From positions 1-19,892 of the forward strand of contig CABPSV020000278.1 in NCBI GenBank assembly GCA_902459845.2: 19,892 bases of DNA, in the 5' to 3' direction. Under the pieces are notes generated by a model that was not told where the DNA came from, searched no databases, and saw nothing but the letters and a program-made list of their open reading frames with translations. Positions within the stretch are counted from its first letter, which is position 1. Every line of letters starts with the position of its first letter. Below are positions 1 to 9,069 of the stretch, piece by piece. The translations under genes and the position numbers were made by a program. Origin of the DNA: Hepatocystis sp. ex Piliocolobus tephrosceles (lineage: Eukaryota > Apicomplexa > Aconoidasida > Haemosporida > Plasmodiidae).

Positions 1-68
<68 letters not shown>

Positions 69-80
69 TTTTGTTTTATT

Positions 81-120
<40 letters not shown>
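1..120. repeat. Poly-T block followed by poly-A block
   Basis: Bases 1-67 are an uninterrupted T run cut by the window edge. After a short T-rich spacer with two G bases, 88-120 is an A run of 33. The two blocks are complementary and could pair as a hairpin or cruciform, and such rigid tracts exclude nucleosomes. Exact lengths of such homopolymers are assembly-sensitive. Confidence 0.85.
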
Positions 121-125
<5 letters not shown>

Positions 126-543
126 GCAAAAGTGTTGTTTAATTACATAAACAATAATTTATTATTATTTGTGTTGTTATTATTTTTGCTATTATTATTA
201 TTGTTATTATTATATTTTTTTTAAATTTCTTTAAAGCTTTGATTTATGCAAGATTTATTTTTTTTTTTTTTTCTTTCGTTTTAAACACTGCAGAAGTTGT
301 ACATAATATAACTTTGTTTTTTTACTTTTTTATCAATTTTTTTTCATACATTTTACATTTGACTATTTAAAAATAATATTCACATATATATAAGTTTTGC
401 ATTGTCTACACATAAGTACAATAATATGTCATAACGCATATATATAATCGTGTAAATATAAAATTGAGAGTGAGTTACACATTTTTTTGAGTTTTTTTTT
501 TTAACATTTTATATTGTTACAACGTTGTTGAAAATATGAAGCA

Positions 544-551
544 TGCATGCA
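544..551 (+). promoter_or_regulatory. TGCATGCA palindrome (candidate ApiAP2 site)
   Basis: The 8-bp palindrome TGCATGCA lies inside GCATGCATGCACACA (541-555), about 465 bp upstream of the ATG at 1015. TGCATGCA is the known core recognised by the Plasmodium ApiAP2 factor called AP2-EXP / AP2-Sp. G/C-containing 8-mers stand out in this A/T-rich DNA. Function is inferred from motif and position only; a chance match is possible. Confidence 0.35.
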
Positions 552-779
552 CACATTAAATGTTAATCAACTATATGAGACATTTAAAAACAAAAAAAAG
601 ACCAAAAAACAAAAAAAAAAATTAAAAAGACAAAAAAAAAAAAAACAAAAAGAGAAATTTTTTTTTTTTTTTGCAGTTCATAATATATTATAATAAAGCC
701 CTGTTAATATATTTTAGTATAAATAAAAAAGCCGAACTAAAAATATTATAGCAATATATATTAAAACGAAACAATACTG

Positions 780-932
780 TACAGAACATAACAAACCATA
801 ACAAAACAAAACAAAACAAAACAAAACATAACAAAACAAAACAGAACAAAACATAACAAAACAAAACAAAACAAAACATAACAAAACATAACAAAACATA
901 ACAAAACATAACAAAACATAACAAAACAAAAC
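780..932. repeat. A/C minisatellite (AACAAAACAT-like units)
   Basis: Irregular tandem array of ACAAA and ACATA units, with AACAAAACAT recurring several times and A and C making up nearly all bases of the plus strand. It ends about 80 bp before the ATG at 1015, so it is probably in the 5' UTR or core promoter of that gene. It creates long minus-strand open frames rich in Phe, Cys, Val and Leu, which I regard as repeat artefacts. Confidence 0.85.
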
Positions 933-1014
933 TATACATGACTGTACAAAAATGTACAGAACAAATTAAAAATATTTTTACTAAAGTAAAAAATATATAC
1001 ACATTAGCTAAAAC

Positions 1015-2712
1015 ATGTCAGAGAATATTAGTTATTACTTTGACACTAATGATTCCAAATGGTGGTCTTATGATGAAGAGAGTGGGATTTGGAATGAATG
1101 GAAAGATGAAGAGAGTAGTGAAGAAGCAAATTTCGAATGTAATAATGCATTTAATGAAGAGATAACTGATAAAGATTATGAAAGTGTTATAAAAAATTTT
1201 GAAGATGATGAAGATGATGAAAAGGATGAAAATGCTGGTGATGAAGATGATGACAGTGGTGATTATGGTGGTGATGATGATGATGATGGTGTAAAAAATG
1301 AAGATAATATTGAGGCTGCATATGATTATTATGATTATTCAGATCCTTATAATGAATACTACAATATTAATAACGATGAATATAATTCAATAAATAATTA
1401 TAATTTAAGTAAAAATAAAACAGAGAATGTAAACAATGATAATTATAATACGAATTCATCAGATAAATATTTAAAAGTTTACGATATAAATAAAAATAAT
1501 AATAATTCAGAAAATAATTCAGAACATTATTATGAAAACATAGGTGATAATGAAGTTAGTCAATCTTATAATATATATGATGATATAAAAGAAAAATATG
1601 ATCATATGTGTGATTACCCATCAGAAATAGATGAAAGTGCATATAATAATATTAATTACAATGAAGATGATACTAAAGAAAACCATACAGATTATAACGA
1701 AGAAAATAATTCTTATTATTACAATGAAGAAGTTACAAATAACAATAACAACAATAATAATAATGAAGAAGAAGAAGAATATTCATCATATATGAATGAT
1801 CAATATGTTTATAATTATGAAGAGAAACAAGAGGAAGATGGTGTACAAGAGGTGATTCCGCAAGAAGCAGCTGAAACAATACACAATGAACAAATGGTAG
1901 AGAAACAAATGGTAGAGAAACAAATGGTAGAGGAACAAATGGTAGAGGAACAAATGGTAGAGGAACAAGAAAAAGCAAAAGATGAGAAAAAAATAAATGA
2001 TACAGATAACAATGATAGCACAAAAAAAGCTTGCAGATATGCACTTCCCACAAATTCACATTCAATTAGTGAAAGAATAGAAAGATTAATGAGCCATTCT
2101 AGTACTAATAGTTCAGTTTTAAGCAAAAGTAATTCCCAAAAATTAGATAGTTTAATACAACATAGCTTTAGTAAACCTGATCATTCAAATAGTATGAACA
2201 CATCAGAAAATGAAAAAAAAAATGTTGGTACTGGTAATATTAACAATAATGACAGAGAATATGTAATAGTTAAAAATAATGACACAAATATAGAAATAAA
2301 AGGATTAGAAACAAAAGAAAACAAAAATAATACAGAATCGGATAATGAATTTAGTGATACTCTTACTGATGATAATGTTTCATCATACGTTCCATTCGTT
2401 AGGAGAACTACAAGAACATTAACATTCAAAGGAGCAGGAGGTTTAAACGGATGTCTACGAATTTACCAAAAAAAGAAGAACGAACTGCTAGAAGCATCAG
2501 GATCTAAAGAAATAAATGATATAGAAATAAGAATGGCTAATTTTAGGAGAAGAGCAAGAGAGCTAGCAAAAAAATATAGACAAAAAAATGAAACAGAAGA
2601 AGATACTAAAGATAATAAGGAAGATGGTAAGGAAGATACTAATAAACCAAAAATGAAATTCGAAGATATAGTTTTCCAGTTACAAAAGAATAAGCTAGAT
2701 GATAAAAAATAA
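1015..2712 (+). CDS. Acidic, low-complexity conserved-type Plasmodium protein of unknown function
   Basis: 565 aa, single exon, ATG to TAA. I do not recognise the family. Residues 5-29 are strikingly aromatic (YYFD at 7-10, WW at 16-17, Y19, W26, W29) with Asp, Glu and Ser between them. This recalls the rhythm of OCRE octamer-repeat domains or the second half of a WW domain, without matching either fully. Residues about 45-90 are an Asp/Glu tract; about 100-270 are Asn/Tyr/Glu/Asp-rich and probably disordered, with an Asn run then a Glu run at about 240-256. Residues about 292-320 hold five QMVEK/QMVEE repeats. The better-constrained-looking part is C-terminal: from about residue 456 (YVPFVRRTTRTLTFKGAGG) to about 525 it is basic and likely helical, then a Lys/Glu/Asp tail. 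No signal peptide or membrane segment is seen, so a nuclear or cytosolic site is likelier (inference). Composition change between acidic body and basic end supports a real gene. Confidence 0.85.
   Translation: MSENISYYFDTNDSKWWSYDEESGIWNEWKDEESSEEANFECNNAFNEEITDKDYESVIKNFEDDEDDEKDENAGDEDDDSGDYGGDDDDDGVKNEDNIEAAYDYYDYSDPYNEYYNINNDEYNSINNYNLSKNKTENVNNDNYNTNSSDKYLKVYDINKNNNNSENNSEHYYENIGDNEVSQSYNIYDDIKEKYDHMCDYPSEIDESAYNNINYNEDDTKENHTDYNEENNSYYYNEEVTNNNNNNNNNEEEEEYSSYMNDQYVYNYEEKQEEDGVQEVIPQEAAETIHNEQMVEKQMVEKQMVEEQMVEEQMVEEQEKAKDEKKINDTDNNDSTKKACRYALPTNSHSISERIERLMSHSSTNSSVLSKSNSQKLDSLIQHSFSKPDHSNSMNTSENEKKNVGTGNINNNDREYVIVKNNDTNIEIKGLETKENKNNTESDNEFSDTLTDDNVSSYVPFVRRTTRTLTFKGAGGLNGCLRIYQKKKNELLEASGSKEINDIEIRMANFRRRARELAKKYRQKNETEEDTKDNKEDGKEDTNKPKMKFEDIVFQLQKNKLDDKK
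1888..1968 (+). repeat. In-frame 15-bp repeats encoding QMVEK/QMVEE
   Basis: Five tandem 15-bp units (CAAATGGTAGAGAAA, then CAAATGGTAGAGGAA) lie inside the acidic-protein gene. The first copies end in Lys and the later ones in Glu, a single base change. Near-identity at nucleotide level points to recent slippage or unequal exchange. Copy number is likely to vary between isolates. Confidence 0.9.
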
Positions 2713-2740
2713 GAATAAAAGAAAATGACCTGATGGGAGC

Positions 2741-2773
<33 letters not shown>

Positions 2774-2844
2774 GTATCAATACAATATAATGTGTCTAAC
2801 ATGATAGGATGTCAAACCATTTCTCATATAAAGTACCATGTGTC

Positions 2845-2886
<42 letters not shown>

Positions 2887-3017
2887 CATAAACTGTAATA
2901 AAAAGTTTTTTATCTATAGTATACAATGCACATATATGGCTACATATATACATTGTACCGCTTTTAACAGTTTTTTTTTTTTTTTAATGTATAAATATAT
3001 TTTGAACAAAATTGGCT

Positions 3018-3035
3018 GAATGTTTGTAAACATTC
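3018..3035. other. Perfect short inverted repeat downstream of the acidic-protein gene
   Basis: GAATGTTT and AAACATTC are exact complements separated by two bases, about 306 bp after the stop codon at 2712, and are followed by a T-rich stretch. It could fold as a small hairpin in a 3' UTR or be a chance palindrome in A/T-rich DNA. Confidence 0.4.
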
Positions 3036-3768
3036 TTTTGTATATACATATATGTAAACTTTGTACATTATGTGCTAGTTAGGCTGTGCTTTTATTTTAT
3101 ATATGTGTATTCGTTACTTATTAATATATTAATTAACACAAATATAATTTTTTTTTTGTTTTTTCCTTTTTGTTATTATTACTATCCGTTTATTAAATAA
3201 AACATTTAACATTTTTGTTAATTTTTTTTTTTTTTCTTTTTACCATTTTAACATTTAATTTTAATATTCTTTGTTTTTATTATGTACGCATATATATACA
3301 TATCACCTATGTCATTGTTGTCGTTTAGGTACTTTTAGTAGATATATTGTGTTTTATACTATCATTTTATATTTTTACACTTTAAACGCTTTTTTATATT
3401 ATTATTTATTTATTCATTTATTTATTTTTTTTCATTTTTACATAAGTAAATTATATAACCCCAATTTTCTTTTTAATTTTATTTTATTAAAAGAACTTTT
3501 GAACAAATTTAATATTTAAAAGTTAAAAAAAAAAAAAATAATCATTTTTATGTTGTTCATCAAATAAAGGTAATGGTAAATATACCTCTTTTTAAAAAAA
3601 AAGTTATACTTATGCTACTTATATGAACTTCAAAAAAATATATAATACAAGTTCGTAATGCTACAAATACACATATATGTACATATACCTATTGTAGCGT
3701 TTCTACATATTAAATGTTACAAATGGTGAACGAAAAAAAAAAAAATAAAATAATAAATATATAAAGCA

Positions 3769-3895
3769 AAAATAAAATGATGCAAAAATAAAATGATGCA
3801 AAAATAAAATGATACAGAAATAAAATAATGTAAAAATAAAATAATGCAAAAATAAAATAATGCAAAAATAAAATAATGCAAAAAGCAAACTGATT
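3769..3895. repeat. 16-bp minisatellite (GCAAAAATAAAATGAT-like)
   Basis: About seven or eight tandem copies of a 16-bp unit alternating ATGATGC, ATAATGC and variants after an AAAATAAA core. Because 16 is not a multiple of three, the minus-strand open frames over it shift the Phe/Ile/Leu pattern from copy to copy, which argues against coding. Confidence 0.85.
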
Positions 3896-5153
3896 TTTAT
3901 TCACTGCAATTTTATGTACATACAGTTTATACCTTTATCTACATATATATATAACTCCTGTTATACACTATGTAATTTCGAATTTTATATATACACCGCC
4001 TAATCTCTAATTAACTTTTTTTTTTATTTATATTAAGCAGTAAGGATAAAACAACATCGGTGTCAATTGGGATATGTTTTTTTTTTATAGTTAATGCAGT
4101 TATATATAGTAAAATGTATAACGTATATAATTATATTCACCTAAAATGCTATTATCTTTACCTGGTCATTTTTATTTAATCAGTTTTTTTATAACCATAA
4201 TATAAGAAAAAAAATATATATAATTCTTTTTTTTTTAAATCTAATCTTTGCAATGAAAACATAAATCTACAAATTTTGCAGTATTATAAAATTTTATTAT
4301 AAAAAGAAGGGGTATTATATAATCTTAACAAATATAACCTTTGTATGTTATTCTATAAGGGACAGTAATTAACTATATATAAATAAATATGTCAATTTTT
4401 TTTTATTAAATTTTAGTTAAACTTTAGAACATTCATATTATATAATGTAAATGTAAGAAAATATATATATATATATATATACATATTCAAAATTAAAACA
4501 AGTTATATTTAGGCTCTAATTGCATATAAAATAATAAATACAAAAAACATGATATAGCAATTTAATGAATGTTTACTTAATTAAACCATAACAACTTTAT
4601 TTTAATTTTTTTAGTTATAAATCATTTTTTCTCCTTTTTGTTATGCTTTGTCGTGACAGATAAATATATATATATCCACTAATTATGAATTATTTCGCTT
4701 TTATATAAAAACTACTCTAAATTTTTTGATTATAAACATATAAATAATAATTAATTTAAAAAAAAAAAAAAATTAAAATGGAATTAACATATATGTGCTA
4801 TACTGCAATTAAAAAATTAATTAATGAGTATGCTTACTGGTATATTGTTATACGCTTAAATATAAACAGCTCTGTAGTAATTTTTTTTTTAATAATGTTA
4901 TATGCAAATAATATAAGTAAAAATCCTTTACATATATATATATATATATATATATATAGGCTACATATATAAAAATAGCTATGTTTTACATATATAAATA
5001 CATGTTTTATTATATATGCATTTTGCATTTTATTTAAAATTATGCTTATTCACAAAACGTTTATTATAGAAATATATTTTCACTGCATATATATGTTCTT
5101 TTATTTACTAATTTTGCATTTTTTTTTCCCCATACGCTTATTTATAAATATAT

Positions 5154-5223
5154 ATGAACATTTATGAACATTTATGAACATTTATGAACATTTATGAACA
5201 TTTATGAACATTTATGAACATTT
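5154..5223. repeat. 10-bp tandem repeat (TTTATGAACA)
   Basis: Seven head-to-tail copies of TTTATGAACA, six of them identical, with exact 10-bp period. The short T runs recur almost once per DNA helical turn. It sits about 1.5 kb upstream of the AGFG-like gene. A weak plus-strand open frame passes through the last copies but has no coding character. Confidence 0.9.
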
Positions 5224-5437
5224 AATGTATATGTTTTATATAACATATTCTTTCTATGCTCTTTCATTTGATATAAACGTTAAGCATTTATTTTTTTATT
5301 TTATTTTATTTTTTTTTTTTAACATAAATCTATATTTTTACAGATATGTGATTCTTTCTAAAAGTTATAAAAATGAAAAAACAAAAAACTTTAAGAAAAA
5401 TAATTTCGACAATATAACCTTTTTATATACCTTTTTT

Positions 5438-5524
5438 CATGATTTTTTTTCATGATTTTTTTTTCATGTTTTTTTTTTCATGATTTTTTTTTCATGATTT
5501 TTTTTTCATGATTTTTTTTTTTTT
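5438..5524. repeat. 14-bp minisatellite (CATGA + T tract)
   Basis: Six copies of CATGA (one reads CATGT) separated by T runs, with spacings of 13 then 14 bp. It looks like slippage-driven expansion in non-coding DNA. CATG is self-complementary, so the array offers evenly spaced palindromic cores. Confidence 0.85.
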
Positions 5525-5715
5525 GCTTACTTTACCTATTTACTTAATCATTTTACCATTTAATCATATTTATTATAAAATTTTGATATAATGTACTTAT
5601 TTTTTATTATTTTTCATTTCATATATTTTTTGAATTTTGTTAATTTTTCCGAAATAGTCAAACATTGATGGATTTTTGCATAAAACATATATAAATGATT
5701 TTTATGAATTTATTT

Positions 5716-5746
<31 letters not shown>

Positions 5747-6076
5747 CATTTCATGAGTATATAAATAAACATTATTTATTATTTATTATACAAAAAATAT
5801 ATAAAATAAATACAAGAGATCTAGATTAAGTACACACGTACAATTTTATTTTATTTATTTATTTATTTATTTATTTTTTTTTTTTTCTTTTTCTTTTCTT
5901 TTTCTTTTTTTACTAAATATTGTGAACATATAGAAAAAAAAAAAAAATTATATATAATAACAGTTTAAACAGTTTATAAGAAGCAAAAAATCAAAACGAA
6001 CCAGAAAAGTGATTAAGCCCGAAAAGAAACAAACAATTATTAAATTTATATATCAGTTTTATTAAGTTTTATGTGA

Positions 6077-6107
<31 letters not shown>

Positions 6108-6220
6108 AGTTTATGCATTTATTTACAAATATACAGAACACAAGCATATAAATACCTTTTGTTTATATAATAAAAAAAAAAAAAAAAAAGTCTCTTTTTT
6201 TTAATATATATAACTAAAGC

Positions 6221-6254
<34 letters not shown>

Positions 6255-6379
6255 AAAAAAAGAAAAGACGAAGATAAACGAAAAAAAAAAAAAAAAAAGG
6301 TCAAAATATTAAAGGATTAAAAAGATTCAAAGAATTAAAAGTGTTTAAAAGATTAAAAATTTAAGATCAAAAGAAATAT

Positions 6380-6471
6380 TTACCTTTTTTTTTTCTTCTT
6401 TTTTTCTTTTTTCTTTTTTCTTTTTCCTTTTTCCTTTTTCTTTTTACTTTTTCTTTTTACTTTTTCCTTTT

Positions 6472-6504
<33 letters not shown>

Positions 6505-6530
6505 CTTTTTTTTTTTTTTTTGTTGTTGTT
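6380..6530. repeat. Polypyrimidine block upstream of the AGFG-like gene
   Basis: About 150 bases of almost uninterrupted T with dispersed C (TTTTTC and TTTTTCC units, then a T run near 6477-6520), ending 230 bp before the ATG at 6760. On the other strand it is pure purine. Such blocks are usual in Plasmodium promoters and 5' leaders. Confidence 0.8.
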
Positions 6531-6759
6531 TCTTTCAATTGTATTTAGCTTCCTTTATATTTAAAACAATAATATACATAGTAAATTTTATTTATTTAAA
6601 TACACTTGCTTTCAGATTATTTTTATTTTTTTTAACAAACAAACATATATATTATATATTTTATTTTTATTTGTTTGTGTGCATAATAAGTCTTTTAAAT
6701 GCAAACTTATGCACACATATTATACATATATACATGTACATATTTTGCATATATAAAAA

Positions 6760-7954
6760 ATGTCGTCAGCTATACAGTTAGGGATTTCAGAAAGAGAGTA
6801 TGAAGAAGCGTTAGCCGTAGAAAAGCTATTTTTTTTATCATCTAAGGAATCATGTTATTACTGCTATAATGGCAAACCACTTTATGTTGATATTCATAAT
6901 TTTGAATTTGTATGTGAAAAGTGTGCTTATAGATGTAAACATAAAAAGAAAATTGGTGAAGATATAATAAGTTATTACGATGTTCAAAAATTAGAAAATA
7001 AATTTGGCGTTACTTCTAGCCACAGTCATAAGAACAAACACCATCGTAATAAATCAAGTTATCACAATAGAGATAACAAAAATAATCACACCAATAATGA
7101 TACAAAATATAAATATAAATCTAAATCTAAAAATAGACATACATCAAGTAAAAAATATAATGATTATGTTTCAGATGATGATAATTCTTTTGATGATACA
7201 AATTTAGAAAAAGAACGAAAAAGTAAAAAGAAAAAAAAAGGAAAAGAAAAAGATAAAAAAAGAGATAAACATAAAGATAAATATAAAAAAAAAAAAAAGC
7301 ATGACGGTTCAGATGATAATTTTGATGATGATTTTTCATTAAATAGTTATGATCATAATACACCAGGAATGATGGGAATTATGTATTCAAATAATATGAA
7401 TAATATGGAATTAAAAAAAAGTGATAGTTTAAATACAAATAATTTAGATACTAATTTTCAAGATTTTGATATGAATAATATGTATAATTATACAAATGAT
7501 TTAAATTTTAATACACTTAATAATACACAATCTAATCATTTAAATAATAATTATAACAACCAGTTTAATAATAATAATAACCAGTTTAATAATAATAATA
7601 ACCAGTTTAATAATAATAATACTTTGGCTCCATTTGATTCGGATTTATTTGCAAGTAATAATTATACCACAAAATATATGAACAGTAATCAAAACAATAA
7701 CATTATACCTTATAAAGAACAAACAAATATAAATACTTATAACCCATTATGTATAGATGATTTTAAATTATTAAATCCAAATAATAAAATAAATTATTCT
7801 AAACAAATAAATATGAATTTTATTCCTGACAATGAATTAAATAAAATAAAATATATAAGTGATAATAATCATAATAATAATCATAATAATTATAATAAAG
7901 ATAATAGTAGTGTTGGTAATAACCAACTTTATAATACAACAGCTATGTTACCAA

Positions 7955-7989
<35 letters not shown>

Positions 7990-8895
7990 ACAATGGGTAT
8001 ACAATATTACGATCCATTTAATAAAAATATTAATTATATGAATGAACATAATATATATAACAGTACACCAAATAATTTAAACACTTTTGGTAATTATTAT
8101 TTTAAAAATGTACAAGATAATAATGTAAATAATATGCAGCAAATAGTACAAAAAGGACAACCTCCAAGTAATGTTAAAAATAACAATCATCGTAGTAGTA
8201 GTAAACATCATCGTAGTAGTAGTAAACATCATCGTTATAGTAGTAAATACCATCGTAGTAGTAAACACCATCATAATAGTAGTAGTAGTAATAGTAGTAA
8301 TCGTCATCACCGTAGTAGTAGTAATAATAGTAATCGCTATTATAAAAGTATAAATCGTACTAGTACTATTCCAAGTATTAGTAACACTCATAATAACAAT
8401 ACATTATATAATCTACACATGATGGAAACAGGGTTCACTAACCAATCAATATCAAATAATAAAAATATGATTAACGAAAAACTATTTTATAATAATAATT
8501 CTATTCAAAATAGTAATTGTAATAGTAATAATAATTTTGTTCATAAAAATCCTAATTTTATGAATGGTGGAAATTTATATACACATTTGAATCAAAATTT
8601 CAATAATAATAATAATTTTAATAATAATAACCATAATAACAACAAAATGAACAATATATTTAATTATACTAAACAAAATAGTATTAATAATGGTTATAAT
8701 AAATGGAATGATAATAATAACAATAATAATAATAATTATGTGTATAATCCTAATTTTTCAGCTGTTATTGTTTCTGATAAAAATCCTTTTTCTTTACAAA
8801 ATATTATCTCTAATTCAAATAAAAAAAAAACTTTACCTCCTTCGGACGGAAGTAGAGGGGGAGGGGGGGGGAAATATGATGATGATGTCAGATAA
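6760..8895 (+). CDS. Asn-rich protein with ArfGAP/AGFG-like C4 zinc finger and NPF motif
   Basis: 711 aa, single exon. Residues 32-55 hold C32-x2-C35-x16-C52-x2-C55, the exact spacing of the ArfGAP zinc finger. The surrounding residues (GKPLYVD, FEFVCEKC) resemble the AGFG/HRB subfamily, where the finger is followed by FG- or NPF-rich disorder. The arginine that ArfGAPs carry five residues after the last cysteine is Lys60 here, and the fold after the finger is replaced by a basic stretch, so GAP catalysis is doubtful. About residues 85-185 are His/Lys/Ser-rich with Lys clusters. From about 190 the protein is mostly Asn-rich, with QFNNNNN repeats at about 268-286, an Asn run near 400-412, and a His/Arg/Ser block (HRSSSKH repeats) at about 477-520. 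Near the end NPF (675-677) is an EH-domain ligand motif; DPF also occurs (YDPFNK). The last codons cross a G5-A-G9 run giving RGGGGGK. Cytosolic trafficking adaptor is an inference; a plain zinc-finger protein is the alternative. Confidence 0.8.
8188..8275 (+). repeat. In-frame His/Arg/Ser repeats
   Basis: Tandem CATCGTAGTAGTAGTAAA-type units encode HRSSSKH-like repeats in the AGFG-like protein, followed by Ser/Asn/Arg/His variation to about 8345. A separate small array at 7561-7617 encodes QFNNNNN. Period and codon identity point to recent expansion; length polymorphism is expected. Confidence 0.8.
8857..8871 (+). repeat. G5-A-G9 tract in the last codons of the AGFG-like gene
   Basis: Five G, one A and nine G in a row, encoding GGGGG in the last 13 residues. 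Runs of G this long are rare in Plasmodium DNA. One-base slippage would change the C-terminus: one shifted frame runs on to a stop at 8921-8923, and the other stops almost at once. The bases before it (CCTCCTTCGGACGGAAG) could pair in part with the tract. Confidence 0.9.
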
Positions 8896-9041
8896 AAGTT
8901 TAAATAAAAATGTTTATAATTAGAAAATGTTTATGATTAGAAAATTGAGGATTCACGTACCATGTACATATATATGTACAACATACATATTGTACTAAAA
9001 CATAAAGAGTGAAAAAAAAACATTTATAATTTTATTTTATA

Positions 9042-9069
9042 GTGTGACATATTTTTTCTTATGTCACAC
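9042..9069. other. Perfect 9-bp-stem hairpin in the 3' region of the AGFG-like gene
   Basis: GTGTGACAT (9042-9050) and ATGTCACAC (9061-9069) are exact reverse complements around a 10-base A/T/C loop. The element lies 147 bases after the stop codon at 8895. With four G-C pairs per stem it is much stronger than the usual TA palindromes here. It may be a 3' UTR RNA stem, a processing signal, or a paired protein-binding site. Confidence 0.6.

Larger units (their letters stand above)
1..1014. other. Upstream intergenic region of the acidic-protein gene
   Basis: No gene is supported here. The stretch opens with a 67-base T tract followed by a 33-base A tract (about 88-120). It continues as A/T-rich DNA with scattered TAT/TTA repeats, carries a TGCATGCA palindrome at 544-551, purine-rich A/C/G runs near 580-660, and an A/C minisatellite at about 780-932. 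An ATG at 938 opens a 75-codon frame that overlaps the start of the main gene out of frame, so it could act as an upstream ORF. Minus-strand open frames over 688-1002 come only from the repeat and encode Phe/Cys/Leu runs. Confidence 0.7.
2713..6759. other. Long non-coding interval of about 4 kb
   Basis: No gene is supported between the acidic-protein gene and the AGFG-like gene, both on the plus strand. The interval holds a 29-base A tract just after the upstream gene (2743-2771), (TA)n runs near 2851-2883, 4462-4481, 4935-4959 and 6079-6102, and three minisatellites (3769-3895, 5154-5223, 5438-5524). Pyrimidine-rich blocks at 5860-5920 and 6380-6520 flank purine-rich DNA at 5980-6040 and 6180-6370, probably promoter and 5' UTR of the next gene. 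Short open frames at 3271-3519, 4778-4972 and 5204-5455 read through TA or T repeats and show no recognisable domain. A slightly G/C-richer island sits at about 4036-4075. Confidence 0.65.

Noticed and set aside
688..1002. Minus-strand open frames rich in Phe, Cys, Val and Leu
   Set aside because: Translation of the A/C minisatellite; no domain, and two overlapping frames show the same pattern.
4036..4075. A small exon or structured RNA in the G/C-richer island
   Set aside because: An open frame exists, but no convincing donor/acceptor pair or flanking exon was found; noted only as part of the gap finding.
3271..5455. Short plus-strand frames at 3271-3519, 4778-4972 and 5204-5455 as small genes
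   Set aside because: All read through TA or T repeats, are dominated by Tyr, Ile, Phe and Leu, and show no domain or coding-type composition.
2713..6759. A centromere
   Set aside because: Plasmodium centromeres are about 2 kb of extreme A/T with a dense short-repeat core; this interval has repeated C/G-containing units and no single such core.
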